DNA of 64,000 nt, taken from Methylobacterium sp. WSM2598 (GTDB lineage: Bacteria > Pseudomonadota > Alphaproteobacteria > Rhizobiales > Beijerinckiaceae). The position numbers and the translations under genes were made by a program. The stretch's first letter is position 1, and each line of letters begins with the position of its first letter. Positions 54,598 through 64,000 of the stretch are shown in pieces. The stretch spans positions 724,772-788,771 of the forward strand of contig NZ_KB900609.1 of assembly GCF_000379105.1 (NCBI RefSeq), given 5' to 3'. The notes beneath the pieces were generated by a model that had not been told where the DNA came from, made no database searches, and saw nothing but the letters and a program-made list of their open reading frames with translations.

Positions 54598-57500
54598 TCA
54601 GCCCTGGCCGGAGATGAGGTCCTTGATGCGGCTCGCGAGCGTGTCCATGACGAACGGCTTGGTCAGGATCGCCATGCCGGCCTCCTGCAGCCCCCGGCCG
54701 ATCGCCGCCGATTCCGCGTAGCCCGTGATGAACAGCACCCTGAGGTCCGGGCGGGTGACCCGGGCCGCGTCGGCGACCTGCCGGCCGTTCATGCCGCCGG
54801 GCAGCCCCACATCGGTGATCAGGAGGTCGATGCGCGCGCCGGATTGCAGCACCTTCAGGCCCGACGGCCCGTCCGCCGCCTCGATGGCGACGTAGCCGAG
54901 ATCCTCCAGCACCTCGGTGACGAGCATGCGCACGCTCGGCTCGTCGTCGACGATCAGCACCGTCTCGCCCTGCCCGGCCCGGGGGGCGACGGCGAGGGCG
55001 GGCGAGGCTTCGGGCGCCTCCGCCTCGCCGCGGTGCCGCGGCAGGTAGAGGCCCATCGTCGTGCCCTGGCCGAGGGTGGAGGCGATCCGCACCTGCCCGC
55101 CGGATTGCCGGACGAAGCCGTAGATCATCGACAGGCCGAGCCCCGTGCCCTCGCCGAGGGGCTTCGTCGTGAAGAACGGGTCGAAGACTTTGGTCATCAC
55201 GTCGGGCGGCATGCCGGTGCCGGTATCCGTCACGCACAGGAGCAGGTACTCGCCCGCCGGGACATCGAGCGGGCGGGCCGCCTCCTCGTCGAGCCAGGCA
55301 TTGGAGGTCTCGATCGTGATGCGGCCCCCGTCCGGCATCGCGTCGCGGGCATTGATGCACAGGTTCAGCAGCGCGTTCTCGAGCTGGCTCGGATCGACCA
55401 GGATCGGCCAGAGGCCGTCCCCGGCCAGGATCTCCAGGGCGATCGCCGGGCCGATGCTGCGCCGGATCAGCTCCTCCATGCCCGCCACGAGCCGGTTCAC
55501 GTCGGTGGGCTTGGGGGCGAGGGTCTGGCGGCGCGAGAAGGCGAGGAGCCGGTGAGTGAGCGCCGCGGCGCGCTTGGCGGCCCCCTGCGCCGCCTCGATG
55601 TAGCGGTCGAGCTCGCCCGTCCGGCCCTGCGCCACGCGCGTCTGCAGCAATTCGAGGGAGCCGGCGATGCCGGTGAGCAGGTTGTTGAAGTCGTGGGCGA
55701 GGCCGCCGGTGAGCTGGCCCACCGCCTCCATCTTCTGAGCCTGCCGGAGCGCCTCCTCGGTCTTGGCCAGGGCCTCGCCCTGGGCGCGCTGGACGGTGAT
55801 GTCCCGGCCGACCGCGTGGATCAGCCCCTCGTCCGGCACCGCGGTCCAGGACAGCCAGCGGTAGCTGCCGTCCCGGTGCCGGTAGCGGTTGACGAAGCGC
55901 AGCGTCGTCAGCCCCTCGGAGAGCCGGCCGACCTCCTCCCGCGTCGCCTCCCTGTCCTCCGGGTGGACGAAATCCGTGAACCGGCCGCCCACGAGGTCGT
56001 CCTCGCGCCAGCCGAACAGGGTCGTCCAGGCCGGGTTCACGGCCGTGATCGTGGCGTCGAAGCGGGCCACCAGCATCACGTCGGTCGAGAGCCGCCACAT
56101 GCGGTCCCGGTCGGCGGTGCGCTCGGCGACCTGCGTCTCCAGGGTCTCGTTGAGGCGGCGCAGCGCCTCCTCGGCGTCGAGGCGCCGCAGCACCGCGCCC
56201 GCCGTGCGCGCGAGCGCCTCCAGCGTCGCGACCTCGCCCTCGGGCGGCCGATGGACCTCCGGCCAGTAGGCGCCGATGGCGGCGGTCGCCTCGCCGTCCG
56301 CCAGGATCGGCACCATCACGAGACTGCGCACGAAGGTGGGCGTGTAGAGATCCTGCGGCACGCGGGAATCCGCGCGCACATCCGCCACGATCGCGGTCCG
56401 GCGGTTGAGCATGGCCCAGCCCGAGATGCAGGAGACGAGCGGGAAGCGGCGTCCCTTCCAGAGCGGCTGCACCGCGTCCTCGATGGCGTAGAAGCACTGC
56501 TCGCCCCGGCGCAGCACGACCGTGACGCCGTCCGCCCCCGACAGGCGCCGCGCCGCGGCCCCCACGATCTCCATCAGCTCGCCCAGCGTGCGCGCCGCGG
56601 GCGCGCGCTCGATCGCCTCGGCGAGGATCTCCAGCCGCGCGTTGCGCTCCTGGACCATGCGCTCGGCCCGGGCCCGCTCGACGGCGGCCCAGGTGCGCTC
56701 GGCCACCTCCCCGACCAGCGACACGTCGTCGGCCGACCAGGGCCGGGCCTCGACCGAGTGGACGAAGAGGACGGCCGAGAGGCGCCCGGCCTTGACCAGC
56801 GGCACGACGATCTGCGCCCGGACGGCGAGGCGCGCGTGGGCCGCCTCCGAGGATTGGCCGGCGGTCCGGGGATCGCTGCGCATGTCCTCGAACACGACCG
56901 TCCGGCCGGCCAGGAAATCCGCCAGGAAGGCGGAGGCGTAGCGGGTCATGTCGTGCTGGCCGGCGATGGAGGCGACGCCCTGCGCGCACCAATCCTGCGC
57001 GATGGTCAGGCGCGGGGCGCCGTCCGCGTCGCTCACCTCGCCGTAGCCGACGCGGTCCGCGCCGAGATGGAGGCCGAGGCTGCGGGTCGCGGCCTCCCGC
57101 ACGGCGAGCGGGTCGGCGAGGTCGCGCAGCGCGTCGGCGAGCCCGGCCAGGAAGGCCTCGCGGCGCTCCGCCCGCACGCGCTCGCTGGTCTCGACCACGA
57201 TGGCGACGACCCCGGCGGGCCGGCCGCGCTCGTCGAGGATCGGCGAGTAGTCCAGGTCCATCCAGACCTGCTCGGGCCGGCCGTAGCGGTGCAGGGTCAG
57301 TTCCTGGTTCTTGTAGGCGAGCGTGCCGCCGGAGAGCCCCACCTTCATGACGTGGTCGTTGAAATCGGCGACCTCGGGCCAGCCCTCGCGCACCTTGGAG
57401 CCGAGGAGCTGCGGGTGCCGTCCCCCGGCGAAGACCGAGTAGGCGTCGTTGTAGATCATGATGCCGTCCTCGCCCCACAGCATCACGATGGGCACGGGCG

Positions 57501-57666
57501 AGAGCAGCACGATCCCGACCGCGGTGCGCAGGCTCTGGGGCCAGGTTTCGAGGGGCCCGAGGGGAGTCGCCGCCCAATCGTGGGCGCGCACGAGCGCGCC
57601 GAGTTCGCTGCCACCCGGGATGAAGGGGTGGTCGGGCGGCTCGGGCGGCAGGCTGCAGGCGTTCAC
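54598..57666 (-). CDS. Hybrid histidine kinase PAS-GAF-GAF-PAS-HisKA-HATPase-REC
   Basis: 1022-residue soluble sensor kinase. Approximate domains: PAS (15-140, [14 protein letters not shown] core), GAF (155-320), GAF (335-490), PAS (525-640, [20 protein letters not shown]), HisKA with phosphoacceptor His in [13 protein letters not shown] (about 680), HATPase_c (N box [17 protein letters not shown] boxes TDTGTGMPP and [15 protein letters not shown]), and a C-terminal receiver ([11 protein letters not shown], Asp in [13 protein letters not shown], Lys in AILTKPF). No membrane helix, so it probably senses cytosolic signals. GTG 57666 is set by GAGGAG 7 bases upstream. No output partner is encoded next to it; the lone receiver at 6.3 kb is distant. 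Confidence 0.92.
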   Translation of the reverse strand: MNACSLPPEPPDHPFIPGGSELGALVRAHDWAATPLGPLETWPQSLRTAVGIVLLSPVPIVMLWGEDGIMIYNDAYSVFAGGRHPQLLGSKVREGWPEVADFNDHVMKVGLSGGTLAYKNQELTLHRYGRPEQVWMDLDYSPILDERGRPAGVVAIVVETSERVRAERREAFLAGLADALRDLADPLAVREAATRSLGLHLGADRVGYGEVSDADGAPRLTIAQDWCAQGVASIAGQHDMTRYASAFLADFLAGRTVVFEDMRSDPRTAGQSSEAAHARLAVRAQIVVPLVKAGRLSAVLFVHSVEARPWSADDVSLVGEVAERTWAAVERARAERMVQERNARLEILAEAIERAPAARTLGELMEIVGAAARRLSGADGVTVVLRRGEQCFYAIEDAVQPLWKGRRFPLVSCISGWAMLNRRTAIVADVRADSRVPQDLYTPTFVRSLVMVPILADGEATAAIGAYWPEVHRPPEGEVATLEALARTAGAVLRRLDAEEALRRLNETLETQVAERTADRDRMWRLSTDVMLVARFDATITAVNPAWTTLFGWREDDLVGGRFTDFVHPEDREATREEVGRLSEGLTTLRFVNRYRHRDGSYRWLSWTAVPDEGLIHAVGRDITVQRAQGEALAKTEEALRQAQKMEAVGQLTGGLAHDFNNLLTGIAGSLELLQTRVAQGRTGELDRYIEAAQGAAKRAAALTHRLLAFSRRQTLAPKPTDVNRLVAGMEELIRRSIGPAIALEILAGDGLWPILVDPSQLENALLNLCINARDAMPDGGRITIETSNAWLDEEAARPLDVPAGEYLLLCVTDTGTGMPPDVMTKVFDPFFTTKPLGEGTGLGLSMIYGFVRQSGGQVRIASTLGQGTTMGLYLPRHRGEAEAPEASPALAVAPRAGQGETVLIVDDEPSVRMLVTEVLEDLGYVAIEAADGPSGLKVLQSGARIDLLITDVGLPGGMNGRQVADAARVTRPDLRVLFITGYAESAAIGRGLQEAGMAILTKPFVMDTLASRIKDLISGQG

Positions 57667-58075
57667 GCCGATACTCCTCACGGTCTCGCGAGGAGCACTG
57701 TGACACGTTCGTGGTCGCAACGCGGCAGCGTGCAACCGAGTCGCGCCCGAGCCACCGGGCCGCCCCGGTCAGGCCGGCAGCCCCCTGGCGGCGGCCGGAT
57801 CCCACGAGGTCGGCCCGCAGCCCGGCGATCCGCGCCTCCTCGTCCCGCAGATTCAGCCGGCGCCGTGCGGCGCGGCCCCGGCATCATCGATTCCGGCACC
57901 ATGGCGGCCCGTCGCCATCACGGGATTCTCTCCCCGGACGAGCTTCCGAGAGACAACCAGAGCCATGTCATCTTGTCCGAAAGCGCTCTCCCGCGCCCAC
58001 GCGCGACGCGCCCTCACCGGCCTCCCGGGGCGCGGCGCCGCCCGCGCCCCGATCCCGACCCGGCCGCGGACCGCC
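57667..58075. other. 400-bp gap upstream of the kinase gene
   Basis: Contains the kinase ribosome site and presumably its promoter. Open frames are Arg/Pro-rich and unsupported. No further gene or hairpin was recognised. Confidence 0.45.
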
Positions 58076-58795
58076 TCACCGGGCGCAGGGCGCGTCCTCC
58101 TCGACGCCGATCACCGAGGCCGCGCCGTCGAGGAACATCTTAACCTTCATGCCGACGATGGCCGGGATGTCGTCGACCGGCATGCTGTAGATGAACTTGC
58201 GCACGCCGAGATAGAAGATGCCGGCATGCAGGCTCCAGATCGCCTCGATCTCGAGCGGCGTGGCCGGCTTGTCCGCGAGCGGGCGCCTGCCGAACTCCTC
58301 GCGCAACTGTCCGATGATGACCGAAAAAATCCTCTCCCGCAGCAGATCCAGATAGCGCGTGTTGAAGTCCAGGCCCTTGAGCCCGGCAAACATGAACAGG
58401 CGGATCCACTCGTAGGTGAGAATGACGCTGGCGTAATCGGTATAGAAGGCGGTCAGCCGCTCGCGCAGGGGGCGGGAGGCGTCCTGGACGGCCTCCTCCC
58501 AGGCCGGGTTCCAGCGGCGCAGGAACACCTCCTGGTACACGCGCTCGACCAGGGCGTCCTTGGTCGGGAAGTAGCGGTAGAGGAGCGGCTGCGTGATGTT
58601 CAGCCGCTTGGCGAGTTCCCGGGTCTGGCCCTCGAAGCCGAACTCGGCGAAGAACCCGACCGCCTCGCGGACGATCTCCTCCTCGCGCTGGGCCGGGCTC
58701 AGGCGCCGGCGCCCCGCCTCGCCCGCGCGGACCGGGGCGCGCTGCGCCGCGGACGGGCGTCGGGGGGCCGTCACGAATTTCGTCGTCGCATCCAC
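58076..58795 (-). CDS. TetR-family transcriptional regulator
   Basis: 239-residue regulator. HTH at about residues 48-75: FFAEFGFEGQTRELAKRLNI-TQPLLYRYFPTKDALVERVY is typical of TetR. The ligand-binding part has AVFYTDYASVILTYEWIRLF-like helices, a C-terminal dimerisation end and an unknown ligand. The annotated GTG at 58795 is preceded by no strong ribosome site; the HTH begins about 45 residues later, so a downstream start is possible. It is the last gene of the minus-strand cluster from 62581 to 58076, and is a good candidate for the protein that binds the palindrome at 62636-62651. Confidence 0.85.
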   Translation of the reverse strand: MDATTKFVTAPRRPSAAQRAPVRAGEAGRRRLSPAQREEEIVREAVGFFAEFGFEGQTRELAKRLNITQPLLYRYFPTKDALVERVYQEVFLRRWNPAWEEAVQDASRPLRERLTAFYTDYASVILTYEWIRLFMFAGLKGLDFNTRYLDLLRERIFSVIIGQLREEFGRRPLADKPATPLEIEAIWSLHAGIFYLGVRKFIYSMPVDDIPAIVGMKVKMFLDGAASVIGVEEDAPCAR

Positions 58796-58886
58796 GGCGG
58801 CAGGTTACCACGCGGCGTGGCGGGAAGACCACCGGGCCGGGGCGGGGCCGCGCGGGCTGCGCGGCCGAGGGGGGCTGACCGGCCGG

Positions 58887-59330
58887 TCACCGCCCGGCCG
58901 GGACCGCGATGGCCGCGTCGCGACCGAGCGGCAGGGGCGGGTTGGCGCTGTCGAGGAATTCCACCGTGGTGAACACGAGGTCGGTGTCGCCGATATTCTC
59001 CAGGTCGTGGACCATGAAGGCGCCCCGCGCGTAGCGATGGTGCCGCGTGTCGCCGGGGGCGTAGGACACCTCCGCGACCCGCCCGTCCCCATAATGCGAG
59101 CGGGCGCGCCCTGCGGTGATGGCGGTCCAGAAATAATCGAGGACGTGGGTGTGGAAGCCGATCCGCTCGCCGGGCCTCAGGGTCAGGAGCCAGACGCGGA
59201 CGCGGTCGGTCTCGGAGACGAGCCGGCTGCCGACCTGCCCGTTGCCGGCGCGGTCGGCGAAGTCCCGGCGCAGGGCCTCGGGCCAGTCGGCCGGCGGCGC
59301 GGGCCAGGCATGGGCGGGGGATTCGGTCAT
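58887..59330 (-). CDS. Cupin-domain protein
   Basis: 147-residue single cupin. Motif 1 is in LRPGERIGFHTHVLDYFW (HxH), motif 2 in SYAPGDTRHHRYARG and MVHDLENIGDTDLVFTTVEF. It would bind a metal ion and may act as a dioxygenase, isomerase or small-molecule-binding protein; the reaction cannot be read. AGGAGG lies 4 bases before ATG 59330. It directly follows the symporter gene (13 bp) within the catabolic operon, so it may act on the same substrate. Confidence 0.8.
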   Translation of the reverse strand: MTESPAHAWPAPPADWPEALRRDFADRAGNGQVGSRLVSETDRVRVWLLTLRPGERIGFHTHVLDYFWTAITAGRARSHYGDGRVAEVSYAPGDTRHHRYARGAFMVHDLENIGDTDLVFTTVEFLDSANPPLPLGRDAAIAVPAGR

Positions 59331-59343
59331 GGGTCCTCCTCGG

Positions 59344-61008
59344 TCAGTGGGCGGCGACCGGCCGGGGCCGGTCGAAGCCGGTCTGGGCGGTGACGTGCTG
59401 GGCGCGGTAGGCCGCGCGGACGGCGCGGGCGGCCGCGCTGCGGTCGAGGCGCGAGACCGCCACCGCGGTCACGAAGGCGAGCGGCACGGAGAAGAGCGCG
59501 GGGTTGTCGTAGGGGAACGGGGCCGCCCCGAGGCCGAGCACGGCGGTCCAGACGCCCGGGCCGAGGATCATCAGGCCGAGCGCGCACAGGAGCCCGGCGA
59601 GCGAGCCCGCGACGGCTCCCCGGGTGGTCAGCCCCGGCCAGGAGACCGAGAGCACGATCACCGGGAAATTGGCGCTCGCCGCGATGGCGAAGACGAGCCC
59701 GACCAGGAAGGCGATGTTCTGGTTCTCGAAGGCGAGGCCGAGGGCCATGGCGGCGAGGCTGATCGCCACCGCCGCGCCCTTCGAGACGCGCACCTCCTCC
59801 GCCTCGCTCGCCCGGCCGCGCCGCAGGACGCGGGCGTAGAGGTCGTGGCTCGCCGCCGAGGCCCCGGCGATCGCGAGCCCGGAGACCACCGCCAGGATGG
59901 TCGCGAAGGCGACGGCCGAGATGAAGCCGAGGAGCGGGGCGCCCCCGAGCCGGTCGGCGAGGTGAAGCGCCACCATGTTCGGGCCGCCGATCAGGCGGCC
60001 GGCCGCGTCCGTGAAGGCGGGCTCGCCGAGCACGAGGGCGATCGCCCCGAAGCCGAGCACGAAGAGCAGCGTGTAGAACACCGTGATGAAGCCGGTGGCG
60101 ACCAGCACCGAGAGCCGCGCCTCGCGCGCATCCGCCACGGTGAAGAACCGCATCAGGATGTGCGGCAGGCCGGCGGTGCCGAAGATCAGCGCAAGGCCGA
60201 GCGAGAGCGCGGAGACCGGATCCCGCACGAGCCCGCCCGGCGCCATGATGGCGCGGCTCTTGGGATGCAGCGCGATGGCCCGCGCGAACAGGGCCTCCAG
60301 GCTGAAGCCGAACCGGGCGAGGATGAGCGCCGCCATCAGCGCCGTCCCGGCAAGCAGGAGCACCGCCTTGATGATCTGCACCCAGGTGGTCGCCCGCATG
60401 CCGCCGAAGGCGACGTAGAGCATCATCAGCACGCCCACCAGCGCCACCGCCGTGGCGTAGGGCAGGCCGAACAGGAGCTCGATCAGCTTGCCGGCCCCGA
60501 CCATCTGGGCGATCAGGTAGAGGAGCACGATCACCAGGGTGTTGAGCCCCGCCACCAGCCGCACGGGGATCTCGGCGAGCCGGTAGGCGGCCACGTCCGC
60601 GAAGGTGTAGCGGCCGAGATTGCGCAGGGGTTCGGCGATCAGGAACAGGATCATCGGGAAGCCGACCAGGAAGCCGACCGCGTAGATCATCCCGTCGTAG
60701 CCCGAGCCGTAGACGAGCGCCGTCACTCCGAGGAACGTGGCCGCGGACGTGTAGTCGCCCGCGATGGCGAGCCCGTTCTGGACGCCGCCGAGCGAGCCGC
60801 CCGCGGCGTAGAAGTCGCTCGCCGTGCGGGTGCCGCGCCGGGCCGCCCGGATTGTGACGGCGAGGGTCACGGCCACGAAGGCGAGGAACAGGCCGATGGC
60901 GACCGGGTTCAGGGCCTGGCGGCTCGACGGGCCCGACAGCGCGTCGGCCGCCGCCGGTCCCGCCGCGAGGGCGAGCGGCACCAGGGCCGGGAGGAGGCGC
61001 GGCCTCAT
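59344..61008 (-). CDS. Sodium:solute symporter, ActP-like
   Basis: 554-residue inner-membrane SSS-family symporter with a signal-anchor-like start ([20 protein letters not shown]) and 13 helices. The blocks [40 protein letters not shown] and [20 protein letters not shown] are typical of ActP/acetate permease. The DUF485 partner is encoded immediately upstream (YjcH). Such carriers move monocarboxylates (acetate, glycolate, pyruvate). Here the neighbours suggest a different carboxylate made or used by the monooxygenase pathway. ATG 61008 overlaps the DUF485 stop by 4 bases. Confidence 0.92.
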   Translation of the reverse strand: MRPRLLPALVPLALAAGPAAADALSGPSSRQALNPVAIGLFLAFVAVTLAVTIRAARRGTRTASDFYAAGGSLGGVQNGLAIAGDYTSAATFLGVTALVYGSGYDGMIYAVGFLVGFPMILFLIAEPLRNLGRYTFADVAAYRLAEIPVRLVAGLNTLVIVLLYLIAQMVGAGKLIELLFGLPYATAVALVGVLMMLYVAFGGMRATTWVQIIKAVLLLAGTALMAALILARFGFSLEALFARAIALHPKSRAIMAPGGLVRDPVSALSLGLALIFGTAGLPHILMRFFTVADAREARLSVLVATGFITVFYTLLFVLGFGAIALVLGEPAFTDAAGRLIGGPNMVALHLADRLGGAPLLGFISAVAFATILAVVSGLAIAGASAASHDLYARVLRRGRASEAEEVRVSKGAAVAISLAAMALGLAFENQNIAFLVGLVFAIAASANFPVIVLSVSWPGLTTRGAVAGSLAGLLCALGLMILGPGVWTAVLGLGAAPFPYDNPALFSVPLAFVTAVAVSRLDRSAAARAVRAAYRAQHVTAQTGFDRPRPVAAH

Positions 61009-61304
61009 CGCAGGTCCTCCTGCAGGCGGCGGCTCAGGGCGTCGAGGCGGGTATTGGCGACGAGCACGTAGATCGCCGTCAGCAGGAAGCCGAGGCCGAG
61101 GAGTCCCACCCCGGCGACGATGCCCCAGCTGATCGCGGAGCCCTCGGCGACCGGCAGGCCGAGGAGGGCCGGGCGGAACGCGATGGTGAGGATGTAGGTG
61201 AAGTAGGCCCCCGCCATCGCCGCCGCGAGGCCGAGGCCGAGGCAGCCGCGCTCGAAGGCGAGCCGGCGGAAGGCCGGATGGCCCGCGATCCGCTCGATCT
61301 CCAT
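61005..61304 (-). CDS. DUF485 (YjcH-like) small membrane protein
   Basis: 99-residue protein with two helices ([40 protein letters not shown]). The DUF485 layout and the [15 protein letters not shown] end are visible. Partner of ActP-type symporters, encoded in front of them in many bacteria. Its stop overlaps the symporter start (ATGA). AGGAGG lies 9 bases before the ATG. Its exact role in transport is not established. Confidence 0.92.
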   Translation of the reverse strand: MEIERIAGHPAFRRLAFERGCLGLGLAAAMAGAYFTYILTIAFRPALLGLPVAEGSAISWGIVAGVGLLGLGFLLTAIYVLVANTRLDALSRRLQEDLR

Positions 61305-61336
61305 GGTGTCGTCCCTCCTGCTGTGGTGATCGTTGC

Positions 61337-62581
61337 TCAGGCCGCGAGCCAGGTCGCCACGGCCGTCTCGGCCATGACGGCCTCGGGAGCACGGTGGCGC
61401 TCGGCGAGCGCCCGCTCCCGCGGCGTGAGGAGTTGCGCCTGCATGAAGGCGCCGAGTTCCCGCGCCCGCCGGACCACGGCGCGGCCGGGCGCGAGGCGCG
61501 CCCGCTCGAACTGGCCGAGGGCCGCCGCGAGGTCGTGCGGGTGGGCGTCGAGCGCCTCCGCGAGGGCGCGCGCGTCCCCGGCGGCCTTGGTCACGCCCAT
61601 GCCGACATGGGGCCGCGCCACGAAGGCGGCGTCGCCCAGGATCACGGCGCGGCGCCCGAGCACCATGCGGGGCGTCTCAAGGTCCTGGATCGCCTGCAGG
61701 AAGGGCTGCGCCGTGCGCTCCACCACCTCGGCGAAGGCGGGCGCGAGGAGCCGGCGCGCGTCCCGCCGCATCGCGGCCGTGACCTCCGGACGGATCCGGT
61801 TCGGCGGGATCGAGAGCGGGTGCGTCACCCCGTCGAGGTCGGTGAGGAGCGTCCTCAGCCCGGTCTCCGGAGCGGCCGGCCGGTACCAGACGAAGTTGAA
61901 GCGGCGCCGGCCCGGCACGGTCGCGTCGCCCGCCCCGGCGACGGGGTAGCCGAGGATCTGCTCCCCGGGCGGCAGCGCGAAGCAGAAATGGTCGCAGAGC
62001 GCGGCGCGCGTCTCCCCCGACAGGTCCGCCTCCTCGACGAGTCCCCGCCAGGCGACGTAGCCGGCGTAGAGGGGCGCCGCCTCGGCCGCGAACTGCGCCC
62101 GCACCGCCGAGCCGATGCCGTCGGCCCCGATCAGGAGGTCGCCGCGCGCGGTGGAGCCGTCCGCGAAATGGGCCGTGACCGCCTCGGGGCCCTCCTCGAC
62201 CCGAACGAGGCCGCGGGCCCGATGGTAGCAGCTGTCGGGCAGGGCCCGCCGGAGGAGGGTGTAGAGGTGGCCCCAGGCGGTGAGCACCTGCGGCAGGGCC
62301 CGTTCGGCGAGGATGCTTCCGTCACGGGCCAGGACCCGGCGCCCCGCCACCGCCACGCCGATCTCGGCCCGCCCCCGCTCGATGCCGGCCCGCTCGAGGG
62401 CGTCGAACAGCTCCGCGTGGGTGACGATCCCGGCGCCGCGGCCGGAGAGCTCGGCGCCGACACGCTCGTAGATCTCGGCCTGCCAGCCGACCCGGCGCAG
62501 CAGCAGGGCCGCGAACAGCCCTCCCAGGGAGCCGCCGACGATGATCGCCCGCCTGCCGGCGGACCCCGTCCGAATGGCCAT
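61337..62581 (-). CDS. FAD-dependent aromatic-ring monooxygenase-like protein
   Basis: 414-residue flavoprotein of the PheA/TfdB (FAD_binding_3) class. The FAD-binding GxGxxG-type start is [20 protein letters not shown], the DG motif is [18 protein letters not shown], and the GD motif is [26 protein letters not shown]. This family hydroxylates aromatic or N-heterocyclic rings, for example 2,6-dihydroxypyridine or salicylate. It lies first in the operon with the symporter and cupin, so it probably attacks an imported aromatic or heterocyclic acid (inference). ATG 62581 has GGAGGAACGTC upstream. The precise substrate is unknown. Confidence 0.88.
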   Translation of the reverse strand: MAIRTGSAGRRAIIVGGSLGGLFAALLLRRVGWQAEIYERVGAELSGRGAGIVTHAELFDALERAGIERGRAEIGVAVAGRRVLARDGSILAERALPQVLTAWGHLYTLLRRALPDSCYHRARGLVRVEEGPEAVTAHFADGSTARGDLLIGADGIGSAVRAQFAAEAAPLYAGYVAWRGLVEEADLSGETRAALCDHFCFALPPGEQILGYPVAGAGDATVPGRRRFNFVWYRPAAPETGLRTLLTDLDGVTHPLSIPPNRIRPEVTAAMRRDARRLLAPAFAEVVERTAQPFLQAIQDLETPRMVLGRRAVILGDAAFVARPHVGMGVTKAAGDARALAEALDAHPHDLAAALGQFERARLAPGRAVVRRARELGAFMQAQLLTPRERALAERHRAPEAVMAETAVATWLAA

Positions 62582-62635
62582 GACGTTCCTCCATGGTGGG
62601 CGGGCGCCGCAATGCACCGGCCCGGGCCGCAGTCA

Positions 62636-62651
62636 TTTATCAACTGATAAA
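62636..62651. promoter_or_regulatory. 7-2-7 palindrome, candidate TetR operator
   Basis: TTTATCA AC TGATAAA, exact 7-bp arms around a 2-bp centre, about 55-70 bp upstream of the monooxygenase start. It is AT-rich in a GC-rich context and close to a TTTATC half-site near 62682. Arm length and spacing suit a TetR dimer; the TetR gene ends the operon. Binding is inferred. Confidence 0.65.
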
Positions 62652-62780
62652 CTGCCGGCGGCGGGAGATCCTGTCAAGGCTTATTTATCGTTTGAACACT
62701 AACACCGGCCACCGCCCCCGGTCAGCCGCCGTCGGAGTGGTCCGGTCCGAATCATGGCTTTGGGCCGGAGGACGGGCGCG

Positions 62781-62863
62781 ATGGGAACGAGGAAGCGCGA
62801 GCCGGAGGAGGTCGTGGCCAAGCTGCGGCAGGTCGACGTGCCGGTCTCGCGGGCGCAGAGCTG
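62781..62863 (+). pseudogene. IS3-family orfA remnant
   Basis: The reading from ATG 62781 (MGTRKREPEEVVAKLRQVDV-PVSRAQS) matches the first about 27 residues of IS3-group transposase OrfA proteins, which contain KPEEIVAKLRQVDVLVSQGQ. After this the reading frame departs and no HTH or OrfB sequence follows. No terminal inverted repeats were recognised. It is a short relic of an insertion element. Confidence 0.75.
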
Positions 62864-62890
62864 TGACGGGCGCGCGGGCGGGCTGCCTCG

Positions 62891-63094
62891 TTAGCGTCGC
62901 GCTACACCGCCGTCAGGGACACGACCCAGATCGCGGTCGGCCGCGAGCTCGAGTGCACGCGCATCAGAGACCGCTCCCGCCTTTCCAGCCCTGGGCGTGG
63001 AAGCGGGACTTGGCCGGCTCGACCGAAGGACGGTCCTCAGGAATGCGAGTTCCTCAGCCGCTTCGTCGAGGAGCGATGCATCGGGAAACACCAT
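62891..63094 (-). CDS. Small hypothetical protein
   Basis: 67-residue protein. It starts MVFPDASLLDEAAEELAFLR, an amphipathic helix that looks coding, and then becomes Arg/Ala-rich. It begins 15 bp downstream of the next gene on the same strand (63110-63385), so the two may be co-transcribed. It abuts the IS remnant. No family recognised; only the N-terminal third is convincing. Confidence 0.4.
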   Translation of the reverse strand: MVFPDASLLDEAAEELAFLRTVLRSSRPSPASTPRAGKAGAVSDARALELAADRDLGRVPDGGVARR

Positions 63095-63109
63095 GGCTGT
63101 CCAGCCTTC

Positions 63110-63385
63110 TCACTGCGCGTGGGAAGCCACGACCATTCGCCCGCGGGCGCTGGTCCCATCACCGCCGGTCACCTGCCCGACTTGGAGCTCGGAGTGCTGG
63201 GCCGCCTCGATCATCCTGGCGCGGATCACCCGGTCCGTTTGCCGCGCCGCCTTTTCGACACGCGCCTGCACTGCTCCATCCGAGTAGGCGATCCGAATGC
63301 CAGGATCCGCGGCGGCGACGATCGCGGCCGCTCCGAGCGCCGCTCTTATCGCGAAGGCGATGAGGCCGGAGTGCTTCAGGATCAT
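63110..63385 (-). CDS. Small hypothetical protein with N-terminal hydrophobic segment
   Basis: 91-residue protein. Residues 5-24 (HSGLIAFAIRAALGAAAIVA) are hydrophobic and could be a signal peptide or membrane anchor. The rest (DPGIRIAYSDGAVQARVEKA, RQTDRVIRARMIEAAQH) is mixed alpha/beta. GGGAG lies about 9 bases upstream of ATG 63385. No family recognised. It may be secreted or periplasmic. Confidence 0.6.
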   Translation of the reverse strand: MILKHSGLIAFAIRAALGAAAIVAAADPGIRIAYSDGAVQARVEKAARQTDRVIRARMIEAAQHSELQVGQVTGGDGTSARGRMVVASHAQ

Positions 63386-63620
63386 CGCCGGTGCTCCCTC
63401 GGCCTGCGCGGCCGTGAGACCGAGGCGCGCGTGACCTGCTGGGGTGAGTCGACAGACGTGTGGCAGACAACCTCTCGATCTGAAAATTCCGCGACATCCC
63501 TTAGGGGTTTCTACATAGGTCCCGTGGCGCGCATCCCGCTGGATCCGTTTGCGCTGGATCAATGAGCGGCGGGTCTCAGGCCGCTCGAATAGCCGAGCCG
63601 AGAGAGCAAGGGAGGACGCC

Positions 63621-63860
63621 ATGCTGGCACAAGATCAGCTGCGCGACGCTTACAATGTATTTCTGCGCAAGCACAAACCGGGCGTGTGCTGCGCTGTCCG
63701 TGAAGACATGCCGGTGCCGGCCTTTCTCGCGCCAGAGAACTGGTCCTACGGCTACACGGCCCGCAGCGAGGCAGACGTGCCGGTCGGCTTTCAGCCCTGG
63801 GCTGCCCGCGAGGCGGCCGACCGGTTAGGCTTCTACCTCTTCCAGGACATCTGCGCCTGA
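63621..63860 (+). CDS. Small hypothetical protein
   Basis: 79-residue protein with a strong AGGGAGGACGCC ribosome site before ATG 63621. The sequence MLAQDQLRDAYNVFLRKHKP-GVCCAVREDMPV has a helical start and a Cys-Cys pair. A conserved-looking middle (PAFLAPENWSYGYTARSEAD) and helical end (PWAAREAADRLGFYLFQDIC) follow. Composition is less GC-rich than average. No family recognised; the quality of the start signal makes it likely to be real. A palindromic repeat lies 46 bp after its stop. Confidence 0.65.
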   Translation: MLAQDQLRDAYNVFLRKHKPGVCCAVREDMPVPAFLAPENWSYGYTARSEADVPVGFQPWAAREAADRLGFYLFQDICA

Positions 63861-63907
63861 CATGCGACATCGGTCATCGCTATCGTCAGGCGTCACGACA
63901 TACTGCC

Positions 63908-64000
63908 CCCTGATCCGGGATCGGCTTGATCGAAGCGGATCCCGGATCGCGCGCCCGCGCGGCGCCTGAGCGCGGCGCCTGAGCGAAGCCGACATCCGCA
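63908..64000. repeat. Dispersed palindromic repeat, copy 5 (cut by window end)
   Basis: Same element as copy 1: GGATCGGCTTGATCGAAGCG, GATCCCGGATCG, then CGCGCGGCGCCTGAGCGCG and GCCTGAGCGAAGCCGACATC at the window edge. It follows the last small gene. Confidence 0.85.

Noticed and set aside
54844..58143. Plus-strand open frame opposite the hybrid kinase
   Set aside because: Shadow of the kinase gene: product is His/Arg/Gly-rich without domains.

Overview
The window is chromosomal DNA of very high GC content (most genes are G/C at nearly every third codon position) from an alphaproteobacterium, most likely Methylobacterium or a close relative in Hyphomicrobiales. The evidence is CtrA, an alphaproteobacterial-type flagellin, FlhA/FliI/FliJ, TadE/TadG-type proteins, and a mesaconyl-CoA hydratase of the ethylmalonyl-CoA pathway used by methylotrophs and photosynthetic alphaproteobacteria. 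Genus and species are inference; no rRNA gene is present.

Layout. 1-4.8 kb: the end of a surface-glycan region with three glycosyltransferase-type proteins, partly AT-richer than the rest. 4.8-11.2 kb: a 1-kb gap, tRNA-Ser(GGA), a lone receiver protein, small hypotheticals, a membrane protein whose tail runs into a LysR-regulator remnant, a hairpin-rich gap, and two stress or envelope proteins. 11.4-13.6 kb: flhA. 13.8-21.4 kb: metabolism and membrane genes (citrate-synthase-like enzyme divergent from a family III CoA transferase, CDF metal exporter, methyltransferase with a UPF0104-type membrane protein, alpha/beta hydrolase, GNAT). 21.6-24.7 kb: fliI and fliJ, divergent from ctrA. 24.8-26.4 kb: a repeat-containing GT-D-type glycosyltransferase. 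26.5-29.4 kb: tungstate ABC transporter tupBCA, divergent from mntR. 29.4-31.3 kb: mesaconyl-CoA hydratase, DUF167, YggT and tRNA-Ala(CGC). 31.7-33.2 kb: flagellin with a TTG start. 33.8-39.9 kb: acyl-CoA dehydrogenase, AMACR-like CoA transferase, ECF sigma/anti-sigma pair, M32 carboxypeptidase and a hydratase. 40.0-49.2 kb: amidohydrolase plus a complete peptide-type ABC transporter, with a second binding protein facing it. 49.4-54.4 kb: TadE/TadG-like proteins, a 22-bp tandem repeat, and a PAP2 - small GG-leader-like peptide - VanZ group. 54.6-57.7 kb: a 1022-residue hybrid histidine kinase. 58.1-62.6 kb: a catabolic operon (FAD monooxygenase, DUF485 + ActP-type symporter, cupin, TetR) with a 7-2-7 palindrome upstream. 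62.7-64 kb: an IS3-family orfA remnant, three small hypotheticals and a repeat.

How parts connect. ctrA lies in the same window as the flagellar genes. A perfect TTAA-N7-TTAA CtrA-type site lies upstream of flagellin and a one-mismatch site upstream of flhA, so direct CtrA control of both is plausible. A dispersed palindromic repeat sits just downstream of the 3' ends of at least five unrelated genes (after flhA, the GNAT gene, the last dpp-like ATPase gene, the tadG-like gene and the last small gene). The most unusual locus is the three-gene group around 52 kb, where a peptide with a double-glycine leader-like N-terminus and a glycine-only tail is flanked by PAP2 and VanZ membrane proteins. 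No CRISPR array, prophage or intact insertion sequence was seen.
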